Shown here: positions 1-12,386 of the stretch, in pieces
Layout: the number at the start of each line of letters is the position of its first letter
Position numbering within the stretch: position 1 is the first letter of the stretch
Assembly (NCBI GenBank): GCA_020740775.1
Contig: JAHEWK010000007.1
Location: 2,914,001 to 2,978,000 of the forward strand
DNA length: 64,000 bases
Source: Ilyonectria destructans
Taxonomy: Eukaryota > Ascomycota > Sordariomycetes > Hypocreales > Nectriaceae
Direction of reading: 5' to 3'
The notes under the pieces: generated by a model
The model's input: only the letters and a program-made list of their open reading frames with translations
The model's database searches: none
What the model was told of the DNA's origin: nothing
Made by a program: the position numbers and the translations under genes

Positions 1-999
1 TTTCCATCCATCTGAGTCAGCAGCATCTTCGTTGATGAAAACAGGCTCCTGGTTTCCTCCACTGACAATAATGAGACCAGACCCATCACTCCTCTCTGGA
101 TGGGGAGTCCAGATTACGTAGGGTGACCCGACTGGGATGGTTTGCGACGTATCATTCGACTTCAGTTCAATGGCCGGAGCTGCGTCGAATTCCAGCGGGG
201 AAGAAGCAACCTTATAATGTACTCTACACCCTCCTGTACCGCAATACTCGAAAGTCATGATGTATTGGTTGGATGACTCGATATGTGCGACAGTCGTCAT
301 TCCGGGTCGATCTCCATATGTCGCAAATGCGACGTCCGAAACTGGCTCAGACCATGTGAGCAGGTCACTGGTGGTAACATGAACAAGCTTTTGACCATGG
401 TTCGGATCTGTCTGATCAGAATAGAAGCACACCAGGTTGTCGTTGTAAACCAGTAGGAAGGGCTCCCACAGAGCGTCATTTCCGTTGGTGATAGTCTCGG
501 GTCCAGCGCCGTACGCGATGTGGCTGATGAAGTTCCATGTTTCAGCTTGATCTTTACTGGCGTAGATATCGATGTAAACACCACCCTCGAGACTGAAAGG
601 GGTCGACACGCCAGCTGCAAGGATGGTACCAGCAGTAAAGTCCCCAATGTCTTGAGGTAAAGTGTATAGGAATGGTTGGAATCGCATGCCCCATCCATTG
701 GTTTGGTCTTCAACCTGGCTAAAGTTGAACCAAGTTGCACCTCCATCGACAGACTTGTAGATAGGATGGTTGACAAGAGGTGGCTCCTTGGGATAATTCT
801 CCCAGGTCATAAGGATCGAGTCGTCTGGTAGCTGGAGAGAACGAGCATAGAGAGTTCTCCACTGCACTGCATCAGCAGCTGGATAGAAGAAGATGTTATC
901 CGTAAAATCGGCAAAGGGCTCTGGGGCCCGCTTGCCAATGTCTAACGCAGCTACTGAAAGAAAGCATCGTGTAAGAAGAATGCTGCGAATAAGCTGCAT
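1..999 (-). CDS. GH93-like exo-arabinanase / BNR-repeat sialidase-fold protein (3' end beyond window)
   Basis: An uninterrupted minus-strand reading frame runs from ATG at 999 to the window edge (333 codons, no stop). The N-terminus is a probable secretion signal (MQLIRSILLTRCFLSVAA) followed by a KR site. An Asp-box is visible (SVDGGATW, about residue 80) and a weaker one follows (SKDQAETW). The motif WGMRFQPFLY, the GDRPGM segment and the spacing of Trp/Asp repeats are those of fungal six-bladed propeller glycosidases, closest in my judgement to GH93 exo-1,5-alpha-L-arabinanases, which release arabinobiose from plant arabinan outside the cell. A generic BNR/sialidase-like protein is the alternative. 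The C-terminus lies outside the window. Confidence 0.75.
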   Translation of the reverse strand, partial: MQLIRSILLTRCFLSVAALDIGKRAPEPFADFTDNIFFYPAADAVQWRTLYARSLQLPDDSILMTWENYPKEPPLVNHPIYKSVDGGATWFNFSQVEDQTNGWGMRFQPFLYTLPQDIGDFTAGTILAAGVSTPFSLEGGVYIDIYASKDQAETWNFISHIAYGAGPETITNGNDALWEPFLLVYNDNLVCFYSDQTDPNHGQKLVHVTTSDLLTWSEPVSDVAFATYGDRPGMTTVAHIESSNQYIMTFEYCGTGGCRVHYKVASSPLEFDAAPAIELKSNDTSQTIPVGSPYVIWTPHPERSDGSGLIIVSGGNQEPVFINEDAADSDGWK

Positions 1000-1631
1000 G
1001 ATGTACTTTTCGCTGCTAGTCTGGATGACTGGACTTTTACTCGAGGATAGATTTGCTGGGAGGAAAATGAGAAGCCAACTGAAGACTATACAGAGTAAAA
1101 GTTCAGGTTTAAATTGTATAGAGTATTGCCTTCCTTTATACATCTCTAGCAAAGGAATTGGTTTTGTTACTACTCAAGAAATGTCGTCATTTAGGGTAGC
1201 CTCTGTCTGCCTGGGTAAACTTCTTTCTAGCAAAGAGGGGTCTTCTGTGGTAAAGCTGGGATGGCGCGGAGTATCGGGACTTGGATAGAAAAGATGGGCT
1301 CATTTTAAAGTCCCTGAATTCCAACACATCAACAAGTCACACTAGTTGCGGATCCAACAGAACGACTTCGGCACATACAGTCAAGTTCAATCCCCAAAGC
1401 TACATTGTTCCTTAGCTATCATTCATGCGCGAGTTTTTGATTCAGCCTTTTCTCCTTGGAAGAAGCCTAATATTAGGGCAAGGATGGCGCGGAGTGTCGG
1501 GATTTACATAATTATCCGCTTCAAAAATATAGGCTGATCTTTTCTAGCTTCCTTTCTACTACACGCGTTGTAGCTAGACCTATTAGAAATTACGTGTTTT
1601 ATAATGTTAAAAATGCTAGGAAATGACTTAT
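1000..1631. other. Intergenic region, 5' of the GH93-like gene
   Basis: No convincing gene. It should contain the promoter of the leftward GH93-like gene. Two near-identical GC-rich 19-mers (GGATGGCGCGGAGTRTCGGG) occur at about 1259 and 1482 in the same orientation, a possible paired regulatory site or repeat remnant. Confidence 0.5.
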
Positions 1632-3070
1632 TCAAGTGATGTTTTTCCCCTCCACAATTGTCTCATTTGTTACCATTATTTGTCCACTTCCCCCAGTTTG
1701 GAATGACGGCATATCCCGGCTACTATCTGATAATCTTGATGCCTGCACTGTTGCATGCTGATGGTGCCTGCCCTTCATGCTGCGCATCTCCCATGCCAGG
1801 TGTTCCTCACTCTCTGGCATCTTATTAAACCCTGCGGTGCAAGCATGCGAACCACTGACGCCCACCCTACTTGTTGCAGTTGTTGTGCGAGCGCTAGGGC
1901 CTTTGCCACTTGTATCTTTCTGAGAGCTTCGCAGGCTGATTCCAAGCCAGCGGAGGGCTGTGCGGTCAAAGACAGGGCGTAGCATGGGGCTCGATGCGAC
2001 CATGACAGCGATGCCTGCTTGCAAGACACTGCTGATAGAAGCCTCGGCGTAACTCTTCGTGATGTTGTAAAATCGATGTTGTATACGTAGTACAAGCGCA
2101 CGCACGAGAAGACAATGGTACCAGAGAGGGAGGTTAGTTGAGTGGTTCCACAGTTAAAGTCATAACGTTATCGCGTCTAGTTATAGCGACAGCAAGGGAG
2201 AGACGGGAGTACTGACACCATTCCAGCTCCAAAGACACCAAACAGTGCAATTTTATGAGCCCGATTCATTTGCAAATCGTACACCAGTTTCATGGGCAGT
2301 GCAACCATCGAGACCTCTGTGATGATATCCAGGATAGCTACTATCGCATACGCTGTGATTTGATCACCACACTGCCTTGCTACAGCAGCACCCCAAGCAC
2401 TTTCCACTGGTAGACAGATAAAAAAGGCGATCAGAATAGTATATAGTGACCAGCAAACGCAGAGCCCCAATACAATCCAGCTAGCTAGGAGGAACAATCG
2501 GCCAGCCGAGTGGAATATCTGTCTGATCATGCAAACAATGGCAATCTTGATGAAGGCTGGACACACAGCATACAGGACCTGAGTTGCCAGACCGATGCGC
2601 GTATAATGGCTGAGATGTCTGTCGCTGAGACGGCCCATGTCGTTCCCTGCGCCACCCACCGTGGCCGCTGCATGTTGTGAGCAATGGCATCACGAAAGCA
2701 AAGGAGCTTGCTGGAATTACCGAGAATGAAAGTGATAGCAAGCCCATAGTAAAAGAGCTGATATTGACGGTCAGTTCGTCCACCTGCTGCAAATTCCACA
2801 TGGAGACGCAAGTCTTCCGAGGAAGCCAGAACACACCTGACCAACGAAGTAGAGGTAATCTTCTTCTTGATACTGAGTCTTTCTGAGGTTGCGAGAAACG
2901 ATTCGCATCACAGTCCACGTCGTCGTCAGGACTATCATCACCGACGCAGCGGCGGCAAGACCACGTCCAGAACGTGTCAGAGGGGGAAATTGCTCTGTAA
3001 TCGGCGTGACAGCCGACGCAGCACGCGGGTTGAGTTGTTCAACATCAGGTCCGAAAGACGGGGTACTCAT
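1632..3070 (-). pseudogene. Rhodopsin-like (PTH11/SAT4-type) membrane protein, probably decaying
   Basis: Exons read as 3070-2837, 2757-2721 (37 nt), 2667-2219 and about 2120-1632. The first two introns have clean signals (CTGAC before ATATCAG; GTAATT donor). The product has the fungal rhodopsin-like layout: EEDYLYFVGQ, then YYGLAITFIL, then GGAGNDMGRL, a helix with FIKIAIVCMI, the F.C.PVESAWG motif, a late helix and ASSPMLRPVFD before a Ser/Thr-rich tail. Two defects are visible. The third intron has a branch-like ACTAAC but GG instead of AG where family alignment places the acceptor (about 2121). The reading frame also shifts between RLYYVYNID and SYAEASISSV (about 2050-2060) with no intron long enough to explain it. 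An alternative splice form cannot be excluded. Confidence 0.6.
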
Positions 3071-4661
3071 GGTTGGACAATGTGGGAAGTCACCTCCCGG
3101 CTCGGATTCGGTTCGATGTGAGATTCAATATACGGAAAGTCAGGACGTAAAGAAACGACGATGTGGATGCGGAGATGGTGATGCAATTGCGAGCTTGGCT
3201 CCTGCGGGTGGCGCCATAAGAAACATGGAGGAAGTCCAGAGTGGCGAGTGAATCCCACATGAGCGGACAGGAGAACCGTTTCCGCCAAAGTCACCGTCAG
3301 TTTTCCTTTTGCCACCTCTACGGGGCCTTCGCAGTCTGTACGAATGTAGTGATCCGACCGAAATATTAAGAACCAGGAAATGGATTAACGGTTCAGTCAT
3401 GCAGCCTTCCTATCAGAGATGCAGGGGGACTTCAAACTAGGTTAGCCAAGAGACAAGGAATATGTACCAGATGAGTTCATGCAAATGCTCCATTGCCACC
3501 TTGGCTAACCTGCCCCATAGCGTGGGTATCACCTCATTACCAATGGGGTCTCAGCCAGGGACGCACAGTCAGAATTCCCTTCTGCCCCATAGCGATGCCC
3601 ACAATTGGACCGGGGACCGCCGTGGAGGGATATTTGGGAAGTGACAAGACATCGGCCCGGACGAGCAACTCCATTTATTTTGAAGACTCATGTTTGAATC
3701 TTAACGTTTGATGGTATGGACTAATACCGTGAGAGAAGTTAATCTCAGTAAGACTATTGCCTTGTCATTCCTGTTCTTTATTTCTACGAACCACCATGCA
3801 GCTGGAACCAAACGGTGCAGTGAACTCCCCACTCAAATGCCACCTCTGGGGATACAGCAGGTGGCCGAGCAGACCACGCAAAAGAAATTTTACGCATGAG
3901 CCATGTAAATAAGCATGTCTTATCATTGCCAGGATATAAAGCGGACGATGTAGTACTCTTCGAGGGCGTGCAGAAAGCCCCTGGAAAGCGACCAACAAGG
4001 ATGGGCAGTGCCAAGACCCCGAAGACCCGAGGCAATTCTCGGCTGTAGATCGCACCATCAAGATCTTTGGACCGTGCAGCATCAATCCCAGAGACTAGAA
4101 GGGTCAATATAATGATTTCGCCTTTCTTTATCTGGATTACGTTACCTCGTATTTCTTCAATTTGAACGTGTATTCCGCCGCGCAGGACCCAGAGTTGGCT
4201 TGAGGAGTGTGTAGCATTCTTACCGAAAGACGCCGTTGAACTCCGATGCAAACTCCGATGAACCCTGTCCGCATATATGCTGCAAGGTCCTTGGTTTCGG
4301 GTCCCAGCTTCCCCTTCCCAAGACACTGGGTCACCCTGGGCGATGTGGGATGATTGAAGAATGAAGAACCGCATGGTGTGTAAACTGTCCATTGACAATG
4401 AATTTACGTGGACTGGGTCCACTAGACTATGCCTCAAAGCCGTTGTAATATGTTAGGAGGGGGAATTGACTGCTGGATCCGGAAAACCTCACCGTGGCTC
4501 ACTCCGTCAATAGTTCCTGAATTACGCGGACACCATCATAGACTCTTGAAATTCGGTATCAATCTGTATCCTTGCCGATTGGTTTCCGGCATGGCCGGAG
4601 GGAGCCCCAAATCATCCAAGTTTTGCCCCTTGAGACACTGTTCCACCTATTCCTCCGTGCC
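3071..4661. other. Intergenic region without a recognisable gene
   Basis: Several open frames exist on the minus strand (longest about 3784-4437) but they overlap each other, show no family motif and no consistent splice structure. A 12-mer TGCCCCATAGCG is present twice near 3508 and 3582. The right end is the promoter of the GMC oxidoreductase gene. Confidence 0.5.
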
Positions 4662-4667
4662 TATAAG
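4662..4667 (+). promoter_or_regulatory. TATA-like box of the GMC oxidoreductase gene
   Basis: TATAAG about 140 nt before the ATG at 4806, followed by a pyrimidine-rich leader (CTCCTTCAGC, CCCTCCTTC), a usual fungal promoter layout. Position only; no experimental support. Confidence 0.35.
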
Positions 4668-4805
4668 ACTTGCAGGAGCATTCCACTTTGAGCTACTTCA
4701 ATTCCTCGCTGCACTCCTTCAGCTTAGTCATTACGACCCTCCTTCAGCAACCCTCCTCCTCTCTTTGTAACCCAGACCCTGCTTCTCGCTTATCCTTGCG
4801 GAGAA

Positions 4806-6545
4806 ATGTTGCTGTGGGATTATATCGTGGTTGGTGGCGGCTTGGCGGGCTCCGTGATCTCCAATCGAATGTTGGAACGCAACCCATCCTTGAAGATTCT
4901 CTTGGTCGAGGCTGGAATTAATGCCAACGATCGCCAGGACATTGTCTGGCCCAATTCCACCAACGGCCAGTTTGGCGACTTCGATTGGGCCTATTATTCT
5001 GAACCGCAGAGTAATTTGAATAATCGAAGCATTGCATCCAATTCGGGCAAAGGACTCGGAGGCAGCACCCTTATCAATGGAGGTGAGTCTACTATATGCT
5101 GCAGTATGAAAAGTTTTAGCTGACCACCCTTAGCGTTCTGGGTCCGCGGGCATACTGTCGAATATGACCAATGGGCTGAACTAGTTGGTGATGATCGGTG
5201 GAGTTACGAGGGACAGCTCCCATACATGAGAAAGACAGAGACCTTCATGACGAATGATACCGACCTAGAGCAACACGGTTTGGACGGTAATGTCAAGATC
5301 CAGAATCGGGTTTCAACAAACAGGACAAAATTCCCAATGCGTGAGCCACTCCTCAAGTCATGGGAAGAGCTCGGAGCTGCACAGCTTCCCCAGCTTGATG
5401 GCAACATGGGCGAGCCAATTGGAATTGCAGAGGCACAGGAAAATCGAGACATGGGACGACGTCAGCAAGCTTCGCTAGTGTATTCTCTTGATGGCATTAC
5501 TGTCCTTACTGAGACCATGGTTGCAAAAGTTATCACTGCCACGACAACGAACGGCACAATTATTGCTGAAGGTATTGAGCTTGCTAATGGCACGGAAATT
5601 TATGGTTCCGAGACCATCTTAACGGCCGGTGCTTACCGCACGCCCCAAATCCTTATGCTTTCTGGAATCGGTCCTGGTGAGACTCTCGAGAAGTATAATA
5701 TTCCAGTGGTCCTCAACCAGTCTGACGTTGGTCAACATTTGCACGATCACCCTATTATCCCGACCTTCTGGCAACTCAGGGACCCTTCTGCTGGATATGC
5801 TCGAGTATCGGGGGCTTCCATCTGGGACGAGCCACAATACGACCTTGGACTTGACATTGGCTTCCTTACTACACTTCCTGTTCCCAAGGACGGCCTTGCG
5901 AAGGCGATTGCTGAGGATGAAAGCGAAACACCCGATCCAGACACCCACCCGTTGCTCAAGCAAGATCGTGCCCACGTCTGTCACGTCCTTCAGTACTCAG
6001 GTGGCTCGACTGACGGCTCCGCACTTTTCTTCATGACGCTTATGCTGGTTGTCCAGGCCGAAGGCTCGGTCACCATCTCCTCGGCCGACATCAACCACGA
6101 ACCAGTCATTGACCCAAACTTCCTGGGCACCGCAACCGATCGGTATGCACTCCGTGAGGCAATTCGTACAGATATCAGACTCATGACGAGTAACAAAACT
6201 GTCATCGGCCGCGAGATCATTTCAGGCGAGGTCAATAATAACCCGCTGACCATTGACTCGACTGACGATGAGATTGACGCTCGAATCCGTGAAAATGGAG
6301 CGTAAGTTGCCCCGATGTTTTTGCATAAAGTTATCCCACTGACCTCTCATAGCGGCTGCTACCACCCAAGTGGTACTGCATCAATGGGCAAGGTCGTCGA
6401 TACAGACCTTCGTGTCAAGGGTATCAGCGGCCTTCGCATCGCTGACACGTCTGTGATCCCTCTTCTTCTCTCTGCCAACCTACAAATTGCCACATATGCA
6501 TTGGCTGAGCAAGCGGCCGTGATCTTGGAGCCTATCAGTGCTTGA
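4806..6545 (+). CDS. GMC oxidoreductase (FAD-dependent alcohol/sugar oxidase or dehydrogenase family)
   Basis: Three exons, 4806-5082, 5134-6301 and 6353-6545, give 545 residues in frame. The Rossmann FAD motif is at the very start ([12 protein letters not shown]), the first GMC signature is [12 protein letters not shown] (split by intron 1, continuing AFWVRG), and the second is [16 protein letters not shown]. The active-site His is in [12 protein letters not shown] (about H486), and the second catalytic position is an Asn in [14 protein letters not shown]. No signal peptide is visible, so an intracellular enzyme is likely, unlike secreted glucose or aryl-alcohol oxidases. Substrate unknown. 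It lies 2 kb upstream of a terpene synthase in the same orientation and could be a tailoring oxidase of that cluster. Confidence 0.9.
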
Positions 6546-8440
6546 TATTCACGCATTGGACGTTGTTTGAAGGAGTGCAACAAAAGTAATGAGTTGTAAT
6601 AGAAGAACATAAATATCACGTAGTCCTAATGACGCTATCGCTGAATTTTGCTCTAATAAATAGTGCAAGTTACTCTCCAAATGCCTGCATCTGTGTGAGC
6701 ATATTTCTTTTTGCAGTAGAAATGAAAATTCTATTCCTGAGACAGGAAAAGCGGCGTTACCATAATGTATGTATTGTAGTATCATACTTGTAGGTGCTCA
6801 GAAATACAACAATATGTGTAACATTTAGGCAGCTGCTCGAACTTGTTGCGCATACCGGAATCGTAAGTTAGTTCTATAACACTCTTGAGTTCAAGTACGA
6901 ATAAACTCTACTGTTAATAATACACATATTATCTCTTTCAAGTAGATACAGAGTAAGTTTCTGAGTTACTTAAAATCATACCGCTATTTATTGGTTTATA
7001 TTCAATAGTTTTCCAAAGTACGTGGACCCAGCAGGCAATGGAGATTATAGACCCAGCAACGTACTCGGATGGCAGACTGGTCGGGAATATAGTAGCAGTG
7101 CCAACATATCTGCCTTAGTAGGGAAGTTGTGGACTAGGAATAACGCGTTATAAAGTAGACAATCCAGATATCTACAGCTCTCCGTGTCTGATTACACGGT
7201 TTGCTAAAGGATTCAATAAACTCAGCCAATATATTGACATTTAAGCAAGACGACCATGATATTTGCTGGTGAAGGGAGACAGTTCATGTCACATCAGGCG
7301 ATGGGGATCCGGCATCTATTCTAATGAGGATCTTGGGGTCAGTCTTACAGATGTATTACATAATGACATCATAGCCTATTGAGATGGTCCTGTTAGTTTG
7401 TGGGGTGACGGTAATGCCTGTGGGGGGCACAAGCTTCAGAGACATCCCGGAAATCCCCTGTGTGGGCCAGTTTGACCCAAAAGCTATAAAAGCTAGATAT
7501 CTAGAGTCTTAGGAAGACCGGTTCTACTGGAGGGATCCGAGTCCAGCTGGAAGGTTATCACATAGTGTGATAATTCATCTTGACGTCACCAAACGCCTCC
7601 CTGTTCAGCCCCAAGACATATCCCAATCTCATGGCGGAACTTCCCTATCAAATGCAGCCAGCCCTAAAGGGTTATTCTCCACTGGCAAAAGAAAAGAGTT
7701 TAACCTAGCGTTTTATCCGTAAAGACGAAAGATTCCCACCAAACTAGCCTATGGACGCATGTATATTTTTAACTTTTCCACTAACCGAAACCGAAACTCG
7801 GGATCAGATGCCGTCAGTTATGGAAAAAGGATACTGAGATCTGACCTCCAGCTATACTTAAGGCTGCCCTTTCTGCTCTGCTCTGCTATATTTCGCTACT
7901 ACGGTATGTTTCGAATGAGGGATCCAGGTCGAAAGAAGAAACAGGCCGTGATTATTGTTGTTCCGTTTGTCCGGGGCTAACATGCACACTGCGAGTTCTA
8001 CAGAAAGCTAAGACCAGTTTGTAACAGTGGAGTCATTCATTCTGCCAGCTCTGACCGTCTTAGAGTTGTGCAATAATCACACCATACATACCTTGGCTAT
8101 GAATACCGGTACGCCGGACGTTGGTTCCTAGATCCACAATATTTCTACCAACGAACAGGGGCCTCGGTCTCGCTACACACCGCCCTTACGGACCTAGCTC
8201 CGGAAAAGTCAATTGTTGGTGGAACTTCGCTAGGTTCAGCAAAGGGCAACTAACCTGATCAGATTCGGATGCAACCCAATCAGGCCACGTCACATTCATT
8301 TTCCTGTCGGGATGATACGATATACAAGAGTAGTTTAGTGTGTCACTCGTCTTCTTCATCGTACTGCTAAGTACTTCATGTGTTCATCTTCCTATCTCTA
8401 CAGGGGGCAATGTGGCAGGGATGCACCGATTGCAATCATG
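6546..8440. other. 1.9-kb intergenic region
   Basis: No gene recognised. A 73-codon frame at 7759-7980 has no family features. The sequence is moderately AT-rich near 6850-7010 and contains a CTATAAAAGC box near 7481 that precedes no convincing gene. It holds the promoter of the downstream terpene synthase at its right end. Confidence 0.5.
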
Positions 8441-8449
8441 GATAAATAG
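8441..8449 (+). promoter_or_regulatory. TATA-like box of terpene synthase 1
   Basis: GATAAATAG lies about 120 nt before the ATG at 8567 and is the only TATA-like element close to it. Inferred by position. Confidence 0.3.
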
Positions 8450-8566
8450 GGGGTCCTGTGTTTTGAGGCAATAAAGCCTCAAGTGACTCCAGGCATATTC
8501 CATGCCAGATTCCTTTTCATCCTCTAATCAAGTCATTGGAAGTCATTCTTGTGCACACAAACTAAG

Positions 8567-10135
8567 ATGGAGACAACTATGTTGAACGGATCCCATGTCC
8601 AGGGAAAGGGTTTAGTCGTGAACCATACCCCAAATGACGCCAAACCAGGCCTGCGCATCCACTTCCCGGACATGTTCTCATCCATAATGGCTGCGGATCC
8701 GGTTGTTAACGTTCATTACGATGAAGTCAAGGAAGAATCCGCCGCAGCGATCAAAGAGTATTTTTTATCCAATCTCAATAACTCTTCCAAAGCTCACCTG
8801 ACTCTTCAAGATTACTTCAAGTGAACACTGTCACAGCAGAGCAGTACGCGAAGGCTGACTTTGGGTTCCTTTGCGCAATTTGGGTTCCTTACGCCGACAA
8901 GGAAGCACTGCGAACGTTGACGGATTGGCAGTACTGGGTATGTGATGATCATCGTTGAGACCTCATTTCTGATCCGGGACTATCTGAGAAATTCTAATTT
9001 TCATCCCAGGCATTTATGTTTGATGACCGTGAGTGAACTATTGCCTGCTACTAAACAATAATTCTCACCGCAAGTAGAATTTGATGAAGGTCGCCTTAAA
9101 GATGACCCAATTCGAGCCAAAGAGGAAGTCGAAGAGAATCTTGCCATGTTGGAGAGCGACGATATCATTAACAGAGAGGAAAAGCCACTGCTATTTCTTT
9201 TCCAGGAGATATGGCTAGCATTCAAAAAGGTAGGCTATTCATAGAAATAGAAGTCGCATTGCTAATATTCTTTAGAGATCATCACTCGGTAAGTAAAACC
9301 AGATAGCTCTACGTTTCTACCCGCCAACCATGACCAAGAACGCCAGGAACGCTTCAAAGAGTACCATAGAATATGGTTCGATGGGCTGCTGGAACAAGTG
9401 GATTCCATCAAGCAAGATTCATGGTTCACCATTGACATCGAGGAATACATGGTTCGTCGCAGGATTACGCTTGGGGGATTGCCAATTTTCGTGATGGTGG
9501 AGTAAGTGATTGAGTTATGACTGCCACATGTGGTAGTTTACTAATTTGATCAGATATTGCTGCGATATTCAACTCTCTCGAGAGCACATTGATCATCCGT
9601 CCATCCAGGAATGTATGCGGATCTCCATAGATCTGATGATTCTGTAAGAACTGGTGCCTCAAAGACTCTTTTTTGCTTTCGCTGACCAAATATTTAGCTC
9701 AAACGATATTTTGTCGTTGCCGAAGGATTTGGTAAGTTGCAAAGGCTTCCAGGGAATTTGTTACATGCTGAAGTAAATATAGGAACAAGGCGGGGACATC
9801 AACCTCATCTATTTTCTGAAGCGTCAGGACCTTTCGGAACAGGCCGCAGTTGATTTGATTGGTCGCAAAATCGAGAAGTGCTACGAGTCATGGCATTTGG
9901 CACTTGCGAAACTTCCGCCGTACGGGGAGGCCGTTGATAAGGAACTCCTACGCTACATCGACTGCTGTCGTAACATGGCATTGGGTAATCTTCACTGGAG
10001 GTTTGTTTTCTGACCAACTAGGTGGAGATCGGCACAATGCTAACTTTAAACAGTTTCAAGTCTGAGCGCTACTTCGGAAAGAAAGGGCCGGAGGTGAGGG
10101 AGGCGCGATTCTTTACTATGCCTGTCATAGCCTAG
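8567..10135 (+). CDS. Class I terpene synthase (sesquiterpene-cyclase type), 10 exons
   Basis: Exons: 8567-8757, 8811-8937, 9010-9028 (19 nt), 9078-9229, 9276-9288 (13 nt), 9339-9501, 9554-9643, 9698-9731, 9783-10000 and 10054-10135. They sum to 1089 nt, exactly 362 codons plus stop, a normal length for the family. The metal-binding motif DDQFDEG starts at about residue 111, formed across the 19-nt exon. The NSE triad is NDILSLPKD (N254, S258, D262) and the terminal RY pair is in HWSFKSERYF (about 341-342). The enzyme should ionise a prenyl diphosphate, probably farnesyl diphosphate, and cyclise it. Product unknown. It converges with an SDR gene and may form a cluster with it, the GMC oxidoreductase and the nearby regulators. 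Confidence 0.93.
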
Positions 10136-10519
10136 ATCCCGTTGCTGGCTCCACGCTCAAGTAGTGCAAACAAACATGAGTGGACACTTATAACTGGTCG
10201 AGGAATGTCTCTCATTTGCCCCACGCAGGACACCTCAACCCGAATCCAATCTCAACCTCCCTCCTTTGAAGCAACACCATCTTGTACCCTTGCCACTTCT
10301 AGTCAGTTACAAAGCACAAATGATATTACCTGAATGTATATTCGTGAGCAAAGCATAACAAATCAACATACAGGCCCGAAATTAGAATGCAATCGGGCTC
10401 GAAAGTGAAGTATTGCAGCTTCGTGTTCATAACATCCGTTTGAAGACTTTCGTCTTTCATAGTGACGCATGTGCTGTCACCTCCATCCCGTTACTCATGG
10501 ACGTCCAATTAAGACTGGT
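10136..10519. other. Convergent intergenic region
   Basis: Region between the 3' ends of terpene synthase 1 and the SDR gene. No gene seen; presumably holds both polyadenylation regions. Confidence 0.6.
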
Positions 10520-11622
10520 CTAAGGCTCAAGGCTCATGGCCTCACGCACTCCCTGCTCAAGTGATATCCATCCGTCCCGTCCTCCCCACTTCTTCAAAAG
10601 ACCCAGTAGGCGGGTCTCATCGCCAATCGTGGCTAGGCAAGGTTGTTGAGAATGGAGATCGTCAATGAATTTCCGGTCAGGGTACAGACGACGCAGAATA
10701 GCCAGAACTGCGTTTACATTGAATGGCTCGGTCCATGCAAACAATCGCTCGCCCTTGATCTCGGGGTCTAATGCAGCCGCAACATGAAGAACCGCGACAT
10801 CCTGGATATTGACTTGGCATCCTTTGAAGAAAAATGGTCAGTTCTGTTGGTCTTTGGTTGAGCGATAAAGGGTAAGCTTAACTCACCAGGAGGTGCAACC
10901 ACAAGTAGACCCAGTTCACCGCTGTAGATGTTGCGGACCCAGCCTCCCGTGCCCTTCAGATGGTGCTTGTGCAATGCTGGCCCTATGACAAAGAAAGGGT
11001 TCACCGCCGTAGCAGTAAACCCAGGATTCTCGTCCTGGATGAATTTGAACATGGCTCTCTCGGCCTCTACCTTGCTTGCCGCGTACACTTTGGGAGCGCG
11101 CTGCGGCTCGTACGGCGGCGGGGCCCATGCTGCGTCTAAAGCAGCGTCATTCCAAGAGTCCTGTGTCAAGGTGACCGAGACTCCTCCTTTGGGCGAATAT
11201 ACAGCCCCAATGGATGATGTGTAGACAAATCTTTTGACGGAAGGCTCCCGGGCGGCAGCGCGAAGGAGGCCCAAGATAATTTCGACCGCTTGGGGAATCA
11301 CCTGGTTTGGGTCCGGGCTGAAATCGAAAGGTGTTGCGAAATGAAGGATGGCACTGGCGTTACTATCGGTGATAGCACTCTCAAATGCGTTGACAGCAGC
11401 CAGGTCCGGGACCTCGACGAGGTCAAAGACGCCTTTCTGAGCGAAGAGAGGAAAGACCTCTTCCGTGAGCCACCCAGCCTGGGAGAGGTTGCGTACAATA
11501 CCACGGACGCGGTAGCCGCGCTCGAGAAAATCTTTGATAACGTACGAGGCAAGATATGATGTGGCTCCCGTAATGAGAACCAGAGAGCCATCTGGGATTG
11601 CTGTGGGATTGTGGCTAGCCAT
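10520..11622 (-). CDS. NAD(P)-dependent extended SDR, dihydroflavonol-4-reductase-like
   Basis: Two exons, 11622-10887 and 10821-10520, split by a 65-nt intron with a GTGAGT donor, encode 345 residues. The dinucleotide motif is GATSYLASYV (a GxTxxxA variant of the usual GxxGxxG/A). The catalytic pair is Y-x-x-x-K in VYAASK, preceded by the SSIGAV serine. The RNIYSGELG and FNVNAVL segments fit DFR/anthocyanidin-reductase-like ketoreductases of fungi. The start at 11622 (MASHNPT) is preferred over an in-frame ATG at 11715, which would add a 31-residue hydrophobic leader unusual for this cytosolic family. Its position next to terpene synthase 1 suggests it reduces a ketone or aldehyde intermediate. 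Confidence 0.88.
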
Positions 11623-12386
11623 ACCGGTTGGACTTTGGGGGTGTTGGGGTCTCTGGTCTGTAACAAGCGGGATTGAGAGTATAAGGAGGTTGAGAATAAG
11701 AACCACGCGTATCAAGGGAAACCTGACCCTTTAATACTTCAAGACTGGGCCCCGAGCCGCACTTACTGTTCCCTACGTCGGGTAACTATCAGTTGTCTCT
11801 ATCGACGAGGGGTGGGTGGGCTGCCTATTCGGGAAGTTGTTCAGGGGTGACTCGAGTCAGCGCTTGGCACGGGGCTAAGCTGTTTTGTCCATAGATCGCC
11901 AAAATTGCCAGCGACGACATAGTACAAACTCGCCCTGACTGGCCAAAGTGGAGGCTAATCCATTTAAGGAACTTGTTCGGGAGCCGGCGGATGAGAAATC
12001 TTTGAGCAAATGCAAATTGGGCTGTGATGATTACGATATTTCAAAGATTGTTGAATTTACATCCCCACACACTGGAATGCCACTCGTTGATAGAACAAGT
12101 AGGGCGTTAGTAATAAAGAATATACCTATAAATAAAGTAATTAGCTCATTAACTAAATAGCTTATTACTAATAAGTAACTCTACAAAATTTCCATTTTAA
12201 ATTCCTCAAGCAATACCTTAGGGGTCTCTTAATAAGGGAACCTAATATTTAAATTCATGGCAAAGCTCAGTGTGCAACAACTTTATCATAAAGCTACCGT
12301 CTCATCTTGTACTGGGTGTAGTAATACTTCTAAACATATATGTCTATTATTTGCAGTTACTATATAGCTTTATATATCTGATGATA
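11623..12386. other. Intergenic region turning AT-rich
   Basis: Promoter region of the SDR gene followed, from about 12100, by an AT-rich stretch typical of RIP-damaged DNA. A 70-codon frame at 11948-12160 has no recognisable relatives by eye. No gene claimed. Confidence 0.45.

Noticed and set aside
893..1288. 131-codon plus-strand frame
   Set aside because: It lies antisense to the start of the GH93-like gene and has shadow-like composition.
3765..4437. Long overlapping minus-strand frames (217 and 106 codons) as a gene
   Set aside because: The two frames overlap, neither shows a family motif, and no splice sites join them sensibly.
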